Shown here in pieces: positions 58,701-64,000 of a stretch of DNA of 64,000 bases (positions are counted from its first letter, which is position 1; each line of letters begins with the position of its first letter). The notes beneath the pieces are model-generated. The model did no database searches. It was not told the DNA's origin and worked only from the letters and a program-made list of their open reading frames with translations. The translations under genes and the position numbers were made by a program. This DNA is from Oxytricha trifallax (Eukaryota > Ciliophora > Spirotrichea > Sporadotrichida > Oxytrichidae): the NCBI GenBank assembly GCA_000711775.1, contig ARYC01000184.1, positions 1 through 64,000 of the forward strand. Reading direction: 5' to 3'.

Positions 58701-59564
58701 ATTATCTGATTATATATCATCAGAAGAGCTTAAGCCCCAGTATATATTTTGTGTACAGCACTAAATCATAAAAATATAACTACAATACTAGCTACTCTGA
58801 TTAAATTTCTTGATCAAACTAGAAGTAGTAATCTATGAGTTTGTTAAGATAAGGATTAAACCAAAAAATATTAAAAAAATTTTATACTATATTTAAACAA
58901 GAATTTAGTTAATAATCTGTCTAATTTAAATAAATATTTTTTTCTCACAAAACTTTATATATTATATTAAATAAGACTCAATTATAATATTAAATTTTAT
59001 AAGGCATTATATTTAAAATATTTGGAACTATAAAGTTGTAGTAGTTATTTTGCTAAATTTAAAGTAAAATATATTAAAAAATAAACTTAAATTGACAAAG
59101 GCTTTAACATTTTTGAATAAAAGTCTATATATACGAAATTTTTTAATAATTTCTAGCTAAATATCATTCATAACTGAATAAATAAATTATTTAAAATAAT
59201 CTTTTATAATTATTTATTGCAATTATTGTCAATTTAGTTCATGATTTCAATCTCCTCTAAATCTCCCTAAGTTATCTCCATTTTATAATCTGATTGACTT
59301 TATCAAAATATTATGAAGATTTTGATAAATTAGAAAATTTAAAATAACTTCCAATTATTTTCATTGCTACATTCTCATTTGTAGTTTTTAAAAGATCTAC
59401 TGAGTAGACAGTCCCATATGCCCCTCTACCTATAATACTTTTCTTTAGAATTTATAAGTTTTGTGGCTATTTTTTCTACTTTGCAATTTCTAAAACTATA
59501 TTCTAAAATTAATGCAATTATTAAAGTATATATTTTGGATTGCAGTAGAAACTGTATCAATCAT
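40393..59564 (-). CDS. K-A: protein kinase-MORN gene carrying three TBEs
   Basis: A Ser/Thr-type kinase with a C-terminal MORN region, in minus-strand segments. Every catalytic motif is present: GRGAYGTVYSV and VAMKIIG, helix-C Glu (LEEIEIMNQIDN), HRDLNPNN, ADFG, YMSPE, KIDVYALG and RRPS. MORN repeats follow and the gene stops at 40393. The germline span is about 19 kb for perhaps 1.8-2 kb of coding DNA; 12.7 kb of it is TBE-c, TBE-d and TBE-e. Each element splits a codon-level match to the paralogues and rejoins in frame when removed. One TGA in KR-stop-VEANG near 46075 has no partner in K-C and may mark an unseen junction. Substrate unknown; MORN repeats suggest membrane association. Confidence 0.88.
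40635..40671. other. 33-bp IES with AATG pointer
   Basis: CATT (AATG on the coding strand) occurs at 40635-40638 and 40668-40671. The piece between is AT-rich, keeps the frame, but would stretch one MORN repeat by 11 residues; removal gives YFGMHKNGCYHGKG with normal spacing. Confidence 0.7.
40919..41971 (+). CDS. TBE-c 42-kDa transposase, frame disrupted
   Basis: ATG at 40919; end RKGRFCVYKQVLDLSE at TGA 41971. Shares KLILNFTSIARLLHKSPATV-like blocks with TBE-b. The frame slips early (about 40970) relative to TBE-b, and the DDE block reads KFIHADEAVFTFN, with His in place of the catalytic Asp. Probably inactive. Confidence 0.8.
42184..42716 (-). CDS. TBE-c 22-kDa protein, disrupted
   Basis: Start MESMND at 42716. 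NYPEISVTNLYDDAM is recognisable, but the segment after it that carries NKLPERNFFFG in TBE-b is deleted. Not likely to make the full protein. Confidence 0.7.
43263..45283 (+). CDS. TBE-c 57-kDa zinc finger/kinase gene, interrupted
   Basis: Homologous to the TBE-b gene from about 43263 to TGA 45283. The first C2H2 finger is split by the fold-back element at 43543-44165, and the second finger and kinase part have further frame breaks. The HRD region seen in TBE-b (YVHRDLKPES) is missing here. A dead gene. Confidence 0.72.
43543..44165. mobile_element. Fold-back element (623 bp) inserted in TBE-c
   Basis: Arms 43543-43831 and 43878-44165 are inverted copies of about 288 bp with only a few mismatches, around a 46-bp loop. 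Ends are gggggggagcaacacctg and caggtgttgcccccccc. TBE-b lacks it at the same place, so it is a later insertion. No coding content. A short aaatat on both flanks may be the remains of a target duplication. Confidence 0.88.
45450..45482 (-). CDS. K-A segment: MORN block left of the TBE-c break
   Basis: Minus strand reads GINQGEGCE and is continued by YGTNSNGQCW at 40793 after TBE-c removal. K-C has GILDGEGCQFDIHDD and K-B KFHGKGCIFGMD at this position. Confidence 0.82.
45838..45880 (-). CDS. K-A segment: short MORN-like block
   Basis: Minus strand IKEGYFRDG; partners in K-B (IREGYVQNGK) and K-C (IKEGYFANN). Confidence 0.6.
45941..46085 (-). CDS. K-A segment: start of MORN region
   Basis: Minus strand VEANGDIIVGFHK and, after a short AT-rich gap, NSNQFYGRHYGRDYI. 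K-C has RVDINGSIFVGYYK; just before VEANG this copy has TGA where K-C has an Arg codon. Confidence 0.65.
46497..46545 (-). CDS. K-A segment: linker right after the TBE-d break
   Basis: Minus strand continues Tyr-EMAIGDSEIIK after the TBE-d target. K-B has YKITIGNSDFQYLL. Confidence 0.78.
46633..47677 (+). CDS. TBE-d 42-kDa transposase, disrupted
   Basis: Matches the TBE-e transposase (start lost; YNYKSIALLLKRSQSTVRS-like block; SVANIYKRNGISYKGINC) with several frame breaks. The DDE block reads KFAYEAVLTFN, so the first catalytic Asp seen in TBE-b is Tyr. Confidence 0.75.
47899..48480 (-). CDS. TBE-d 22-kDa protein
   Basis: ATG at 48480 (MDSMNDAMKRVQAQELIQRF) to TGA 47899, 193 codons with TAR as Gln and no break seen. 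Blocks: VGLFLPTMEGTKISFLRAIL, NYPEISVTNLYDDAMND, YFFGILATIKGDYLKEII. Looks whole. Function unknown. Confidence 0.9.
49046..50490 (+). CDS. TBE-d 57-kDa zinc finger/kinase protein, frame break near 49215
   Basis: ATG at 49046 (MSANILRKTTALPSNQMRL) to TGA 50490. A first cysteine pair (CDSCEM) is followed by two C2H2 fingers (CEKCKRDFTYKSSWYKHMKV, CFECHKQYSHTRDLKKHLLK), then a kinase-like domain with FVHRDLKSQN, GTPGYYPERE and WDVWALAAIIIE. Compared with TBE-e, a five-base insertion near 49215 shifts the frame. The DFG position reads FNR. Confidence 0.83.
50597..50690 (-). CDS. K-A segment: helical linker, left of the TBE-d break
   Basis: Minus strand: LPEIGRIFYQMKTVRTQFEN, then QKYQWQAQ, continued by YEMAIGDS at 46545. 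K-B: IPEIARIFYIMNEVQTKFKA, EWANKYKITIGNS. Confidence 0.85.
50720..51930. other. AT-rich K-A IES, nothing recognised
   Basis: Between subdomain XI and the linker. Only weakly GC-richer patches near 50990 and 51550, which I could not match to the paralogues. Confidence 0.5.
51940..52060 (-). CDS. K-A segment: subdomain XI
   Basis: Minus strand: DIWRRPSINDVVENPIVQNS then QAYQNCLLKGTL. Keeps the invariant Arg of subdomain XI. Confidence 0.83.
52648..52730 (-). CDS. K-A segment: subdomain IX
   Basis: Minus strand: NPKIDVYALGLTVFEMITGQ. Asp and Gly of the D-x-x-x-x-G motif are present. Confidence 0.88.
53133..53235 (-). CDS. K-A segment: activation segment and SPE motif
   Basis: Minus strand: KIFNGVEEDNCNIGRYNYMS then PEQKIKECRGYKF. 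YMSPE corresponds to the APE motif of subdomain VIII. Confidence 0.88.
53797..53840 (-). CDS. K-A segment: DFG motif, right after the TBE-e break
   Basis: Minus strand: (I)ADFGCSKIF, beginning in the TBE-e target AAT. Upstream partner FILKI is at 57868. Confidence 0.9.
53922..54977 (+). CDS. TBE-e 42-kDa transposase, frame disrupted
   Basis: ATG at 53922 (MRDKNSKLLGSIYDEEYIDF), then LNYKSIALVLKRCQSTVRSH, FNVPYSP-like block and end RVNVYKQVVQLSQ at 54977. A missing base near 54200 (NEML then TGA) breaks the frame relative to TBE-d. KFAYEAVLTFN replaces the KFIDADE core of TBE-b. Confidence 0.82.
55193..55774 (-). CDS. TBE-e 22-kDa protein
   Basis: ATG at 55774 (MESMNDAMKRVQAQELIQRF) to TGA 55193, 193 codons, no break seen with TAR as Gln. 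Almost the same as the TBE-d copy. Looks whole. Function unknown. Confidence 0.9.
56304..57745 (+). CDS. TBE-e 57-kDa zinc finger/kinase protein, frame breaks
   Basis: Matches TBE-d throughout: CEKCERDFTHKSSWYRHMKV and the second finger, FVHRDLKPEN, TVTIIDFNRS, then WDVWAMAAIIIECDMPRNEY and end LPHDRKVHFE at TGA 57745. Frame differs from TBE-d near 56495 (GAGA-rich run) and once near 57420. IDFN occupies the DFG position, as in TBE-b, so the lost Gly is a family feature. Confidence 0.82.
57868..58045 (-). CDS. K-A segment: catalytic loop, left of the TBE-e break
   Basis: Minus strand: RMPEKQAIEFLAQLAIGLKA, LHDKSVNHRDLNPNNILVF, then SLDSSEFILKI, continued by ADFG at 53840. All catalytic-loop residues are present. 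Confidence 0.93.
58740..58860 (-). CDS. K-A segment: strands 4-5 and hinge
   Basis: Minus strand: NPYLNKLIDYYFQFDQEIQS then EQLVLQLYFYD. Corresponds to the HPNIV...LVxE region of kinases; K-C has NPYVNKIIHFYTQF. Confidence 0.78.
59225..59292 (-). CDS. K-A segment: helix C
   Basis: Minus strand: MEITQGDLEEIEIMNQIDNN. The second Glu of LEEIEIM is the likely ion-pair residue. About 50 bp of AT-rich DNA separates it from the N-lobe block, a likely IES. Confidence 0.82.
59335..59564 (-). CDS. K-A segment: N-terminus, glycine loop, ATP lysine
   Basis: ATG at 59564 (MIDTVSTAIQNIY), then a frame change, then QNLQILKKSIIGRGAYGTVY, SVDLL, NENVAMKIIGS. The start matches the M-x-x-T starts of the paralogues. 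Confidence 0.85.
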
Positions 59565-60364
59565 GTTATATGCGCGGGATCAAAATTAAATCAATTTAAA
59601 TTAACTATTGTTGATATTGGATTTTAAATACAATTATTAATCAAAACAAAAATAATTCAACTATTATATCTCAATTTTAACTACATTATATTTAAATAAT
59701 TATCTTAAAATTAAAAAATTAAGTTGACATTAATATTTAATATTTTTCTATTGTTATTATTAATAAATCAATATTGATTAATAAAAAATAAATATTTAAT
59801 TAATAAAATAGATTCGTAAAATATTTTATTTACAAGAATTTATAAATTACTGTAATTATTTAATAAAGTTTAATATTATTATAAATATTACATGCTTTAC
59901 GCAAATTAATACTGGGAATTTAACTAAAAATTTTATATTATAAGTTATGATCTCTCATTCCTTTGAAGTTCTATATAAAAAAAATATTCAAAGTAAAACA
60001 TCCTACATGAAATATAGTAGCAACAGATTAAATAATTCCATCACCCTAATTATTATAAGAAATTAAATTAGATTTATGATTTTAATAGAAAGTATTTCAA
60101 ATACTATTTTATAGAATATAGTTAATGAATAAATTTAAATATTTTCAATAATTAATTAAAATTAACTTAATTAGAAATTATATCTCAACATTTACTTTAT
60201 TTCATAATCTATCGCAAATAATTAAGAAATATAAAAATTAAATTTCAAATTATCTTATTTTACTTTCGTAAAATAAGATGGTAAATCATAAAATGAAGTT
60301 ATCAAAATACAAGTTAATAATGAGAATCATATGTTAAAGTTAAGTTTTCATGATATATTACTAA

Positions 60365-60440
60365 TCATTCTTTCTCTAATCTCTACTTTTAAATATATTC
60401 TTAAATTCCAACTAGCATTCCTAAGATAGCTGGATTTAAT
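60365..60440 (-). CDS. AAC-R segment: C-terminus
   Basis: Minus strand: NPAILGMLVGIQEYIQKQRL, EKE, TGA. Homologous to 2955-2883. Confidence 0.72.
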
Positions 60441-63400
60441 TAAAATTATTCTAATTAATTTAATAAAAACACTGGGTTATAATATTTACTATAAATTATT
60501 ACCATAAATGAAAATATATATTCGTTATAATAATTTCTTTTTAATGTTATATATTTATTTTTGTTATTTAATTAAATCTTAACTTAAGGAAACTTATACA
60601 AAATATAAAATAATAAAGATATAAAAAAATTAAATTTAATATAAAATGAATTGCACTACAGCATTAAGTATGGAAGAAATCCTCTATAAAAGCCTCTGTA
60701 TCCCTCATTCTTCATTGTCCATTTGTAGCATTCAAATCCAGAATTAAATAATTTAAGAAAGAACATTTTATTTTCTATTTAGTCAGAATAAATTTAAATT
60801 AAATTAAACCCATTTATAATTTATGACTTTTCCCTTATTAAATCATGATCCTTTTACTCATTGTCTCTAATGGATAAGCTACAATGTGAGAGAAGAAAAT
60901 TAAACTTGATCCAAAGCAGATTTAAAACAGCTCCCCAGGCTATTTCCCATTAATCAGCATTGATATTAATTAAATATTAAACATATCAAATTCTTTATGA
61001 AAAATAATTGGAATAAACTTAAAATTTTAAATTTCAAACATTAGGATGATTCCACCATTAAAAATTCCTGGAACAAGAATGGTGTGAACAAGTGCATTAC
61101 TCAACGACATTAAATCCTAAAGATTTTCTTAAATATTTTATTCGTATTTTTATATTTAAAGGTATTTAATAATGTAGATCTAATTATTGTTTATATATAA
61201 ATCTTCGATTATTTTGAAGGTTAATATTCATAATTATTATAATTACAAAATTTTGTATGAATTTCAAGTGAACTTTAAAAGCTTTGAGTTATATTATAAG
61301 TTTTATTGAATATTAACTGAAGTACAGTTTCATAATTATTAAGGTGTGGACTTAAATTTTTTATCTCCTGAGAAACTTTCCTCCTAAAAAATAGCTAAAT
61401 ATTTGATTTATATTTACGACAAAATAAAGTAAAAAAGAAATGGATTAATATTAATAAATTACTGTGATTTTCAGCGATAAACAGAGTTCCCTAATAATTA
61501 CATATTAAATTATTGAATATTTACAAAATTTTAAAAGCTACAAAAATATAAACTTTTTTATCAACCCTTTTTAAATCCAAAAATTAGATAGCTTTGTCTA
61601 AACTTATTTAAATTTTAATGGCCTAAATGTATTTCATTTGTGAAAAATTACTATAAATGAAAAAATCGCTTGATTATTTGTAATTTTGATATGCAAATAT
61701 TTTATTTAAGATAAATTAATAAAAGGAATTGACTGATTTAATTTAACTTAAAACAATAATCTATTGCTTATCAAAATATTTAGATATCTACTTCGTAAAA
61801 TGTTTTAAGATAGACTATTTATCAATCAAAATTATTATGAAACTATTAAATTCAATTTTATGGATTTAAACTGATAATCCTTTGTAAAAGCTTCTAATAC
61901 CCTCGACTTAATAGATTTTCTTGACACAATCTCTAAAACCTCTGAATTCTCTTCGAATTGGATTTATTCCAACATCAGCTTGCAAACGAGTAGCCACGAA
62001 TACCATTGGATAAAGTAGAGGCCATATTGAAGTAGCTAAAACACCAGGAAGTAATATTTCCTTAAATAATAGTTTCAAAGGATTATTACTTGTCAATTTA
62101 TCTTCTGTCTTATTGTACACTTTTTTCATTGCTAACATAAAAAATTTGATTTAAAATAAGATGAAATTATTTTTTGATATAACTTATAAAAAATTTAAAA
62201 CCCCCAAATTCTATCAAACATATATAAAGTAGTTTTAATAAATTTTGTTCATGTTAAAATTTAAATTTCTTTTGAACATGAATTAAAGTTTGTATATTAT
62301 TTGAGTATTCAAATTAAATTTTACATTGATTTTAAAGAATAAAATATTTTTAACTCTTCAATATAATTGCTCCTAGAATATATTTGTTAACTTATTAACT
62401 TATTTATAGACTTAATTCATATTTACATTTAATTCATATTTAATTAGAAAATTTGATATGTAGACCTTAAAAAATTTGATAATTTGATATGTAGACCAAT
62501 GGAATTTTAAAAAATAGTACACTCAATTAGATAAATTATATATTTTTGTGATTTCACTTTAGTAAAATTATTTAATATATGTAATTAAATTTTTTTTAAA
62601 AAAAATTTTGTAAATCAATATTGTAAAAATGAAAATATCGCATTTTAAGTTGTTAAGTTTTTAAATTAAATTACTAAATTTTAATAAATTAAAAAACCCA
62701 AAATTTAATTATATTAATTTACCTAAGTGATTTAAATATAATTTAAACAAAAATTTAAGCGCTTATTGTTTACATTTATTTAGTAATTATAATTAACATA
62801 AGAAGAGTAAGCGGTACAATTGTAATGCACGAAGTAAGATTTCCCCTCCACAATGAGAGGGTACCCTGATCTCTATTAACTTTTGTAAAACAATCATAGA
62901 TTCCCTTGTATCTCCATTGTGCAGATATTTTCGAATTAACATGCTAAGTTTATAGCAAAGTTTATACTCTATCGAGAGGGGCAACTTTAATAAATTTTAT
63001 CAATTGTAAGTATTTATAATTCAAAAAACGTAGGTAGTTGTCAACATACAATCAAACATTTGGACATAGAATAGTTTTATGTAATAGTAGTAACAAAATT
63101 TAGATTAAATAATATTATGTTTAAACTATAAAATCCTTAAGAAGTTATAATAATTATTCTCAAAATAAAGTATAATTATTAGATTATAATTTATTATATA
63201 TTTTGGATATTGTTTTTTAGCTTTTCCAATATAATTTTTTATTTTAAATCATTCAAATCTCCTTAAATAAAATATGAATCTCTTTAAATCAAATAATTTT
63301 TGAATTATTAGACATTTATTTAAAGTCAGTCGATATCTCGATTAATTAGTTATTTATTTATTCATTAATCAATTTAAATTAAATATTCTAAATATTTTCG

Positions 63401-63881
63401 AAAGTAAAGTTTAAATATAGTAGTAAGGACTGTCTTGAAAATAATGGGGCAAATAGGTGTCTGGACTTAAAACCTTTTAATTAAAAATCTTTTTAGTCAT
63501 TTAAATAATAAAATAAAAATGTTTATTTTTTAATTTATTTTATAAATATTATATTTAAACTTTGTTTTTTTATGAAAAAAATATTATTATTGGTTTCTAT
63601 GCAAAATTTTAATATTTAATTAGTGTATTATATTTGTAATTTTAATAAAAAGATATAGAAAAGTTTAAGTATTTCTAAATAATCCTATATTTTTAATACA
63701 TAGTTCTTATTTTTATTTTTACAATAAACATTTTTGAATTTATTATATTGAATATATTTGTTGATCAATATAAATTAAAGAATTCTTTATGGTATAAACT
63801 ATATCTTCTAAAGGACTATGGTAGTATTTATAATTTCTTCCTCTGCTCAAGCTCAGGAAACTTATCACTTTTCTTGGACAT
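60365..63881 (-). CDS. AAC-R: mitochondrial ADP/ATP-carrier-like protein in germline segments
   Basis: Exchanger of the mitochondrial inner membrane by family. Segments: MSKKSDKFPELEQRKKLQIL (63881-63775), repeat 1 KVAPLDRVQTLLQTQHVNSK and QGTLSLWRGNLTS (62995-62795), repeat 2 FVATRLQADVGINPIRREFR, FRDCVKKIYQVEG, FYKGLSVQ (62138-61870), helix 5 YPLETMSKRIMIQQGK (60990-60885), GYRGFYRGFLPYL (60760-60655), C-terminus (60440-60365). RLQADVG and the reFrGf-DC stretch are typical of ADP/ATP carriers, but the RRRMMM hallmark is SKRIMI here, so substrate should be left open. Frames are consistent with segment boundaries, so this copy looks usable. Confidence 0.85.
60655..60760 (-). CDS. AAC-R segment: third-repeat matrix helix
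   Basis: Minus strand: SGFECYKWTMKNEGYRGFYR, GFLPYLML. EG and the FYRGFxP block are carrier signatures. Uninterrupted, unlike AAC-L. Confidence 0.85.
60885..60990 (-). CDS. AAC-R segment: helix 5 signature
   Basis: Minus strand: SHIVAYPLETMSKRIMIQQG. P-x-E-x-x-x-K matches the carrier signature; the arginine/methionine hexapeptide of ADP/ATP carriers is altered. Confidence 0.78.
61000..61860. other. AT-rich AAC-R IES, nothing recognised
   Basis: Between repeat 2 and helix 5. No coding block seen; part of helix 4 may be hidden here. Confidence 0.5.
61870..62138 (-). CDS. AAC-R segment: second carrier repeat
   Basis: Minus strand: LLPGVLATSIWPLLYPMVFV, ATRLQADVGINPIRREFRGF, RDCVKKIYQVEGIRSFYKGL, SVQ. 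The P-x-x-x-x-x-R motif and the EG signature are present. A good match to repeat 2 of ADP/ATP carriers. Confidence 0.9.
62150..62785. other. AT-rich AAC-R IES, nothing recognised
   Basis: Between repeats 1 and 2, with a small tandem duplication of aatttgatatgtagacc near 62451-62500. No coding block seen. Confidence 0.55.
62795..62995 (-). CDS. AAC-R segment: first carrier repeat
   Basis: Minus strand: KVAPLDRVQTLLQTQHVNSK, ISAQWRYKGIYDCFTKVNRD, QGTLSLWRGNLTSCITIVPL. P-x-D-x-V and WRGN are the ADP/ATP carrier signatures of repeat 1. Confidence 0.92.
63425..63480 (-). CDS. Possible AAC-R segment
   Basis: Small GC-richer patch between the N-terminus and repeat 1; minus frame SRHLFAPLFSRQSLL could be part of helix 1, but I cannot confirm it. 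Confidence 0.3.
63775..63881 (-). CDS. AAC-R segment: N-terminus
   Basis: ATG at 63881: MSKKSDKFPELEQRKKLQIL then PQSFRRYSLYHKEFF. The same start and downstream flank occur at 10726. Confidence 0.78.
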
Positions 63882-64000
63882 TGTGTATTGAATGCAAAAT
63901 GTTGGAAAGATATGAAATTAAAAATATCTATTATAATTTATTATTAAATTATATTATTATTAGTTTGTTTAGATTTAATTATAATAATCAATAACTTTCA

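Noticed and set aside
1-64000. CRISPR arrays, rRNA or tRNA genes
   Set aside because: I saw no regularly spaced direct repeats, no conserved rRNA stretches and no convincing cloverleaf. The organism is a eukaryote, so CRISPR is not expected. A small tRNA in AT-rich DNA could be missed by eye.
1-64000. Reading the window as AT-rich bacterial, mitochondrial or Plasmodium DNA
   Set aside because: TAA and TAG must be glutamine for the kinase, carrier and TBE frames, and C4A4-ended TBEs with 42-, 22- and 57-kDa genes are known only from stichotrich ciliates.

Overview
The window looks like micronuclear (germline) DNA of a stichotrichous ciliate of the Oxytricha / Stylonychia / Tetmemena kind. The base composition is very AT-rich. 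Open frames make sense only if TAA and TAG are read as glutamine and TGA is the only stop. Genes are broken into short coding blocks (macronuclear-destined segments, MDSs) separated by AT-rich internal eliminated sequences (IESs). Five transposons end in C4A4 telomere-like repeats and carry the three-gene set of telomere-bearing elements (TBEs). All gene calls come from reading the sequence and recognising motifs; no database was searched. MDS limits are approximate unless a pointer is named.

Host genes lie almost all on the minus strand. From right to left they are: an ADP/ATP-carrier-like mitochondrial carrier (63881-60365, AAC-R); a protein kinase-MORN gene with all catalytic motifs (59564-40393, K-A); a pseudokinase-MORN paralogue (39950-31582, K-B); a second pseudokinase-like paralogue (30696-12929, K-C); a second, decayed carrier copy (10726-2883, AAC-L); and the N-terminus of a fourth kinase paralogue (2127 leftward, K-D). 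The block is therefore a kinase tandem array with a carrier-plus-kinase unit repeated at both ends.

Four complete TBEs (TBE-b 20777-24866, TBE-c 40794-45449, TBE-d 46546-50596, TBE-e 53841-57864) and one cut by the window edge (TBE-a 1-1038) are present. They have ATT/AAT target duplications and long inverted repeats. TBE-c, TBE-d and TBE-e all sit inside coding triplets of the single gene K-A. Removing each element with one target copy rejoins an open, homologous reading frame. TBE-b likewise interrupts an open frame of a GC-richer unknown gene. Degraded TBE pieces occur near 6830, 18680, 19085 and 26090.

Other structure: a family of short elements with G-run ends and 8-9 bp target duplications (about 1044-1744, 3386-3715, 4178-4636, 39239-39644); a fold-back element inside TBE-c (43543-44165); a near-perfect palindrome with 292-bp arms (37860-38532); a looser hairpin (6466-6828); and a 68-bp inverted repeat around an out-of-order MORN segment (25684-26054). 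GC-richer islands of unrelated coding sequence (2411-3068, 14013-14857, 19850-25430, 26960-27425) lie inside or between the eliminated stretches of the array, as expected for interlaced or scrambled ciliate germline loci.
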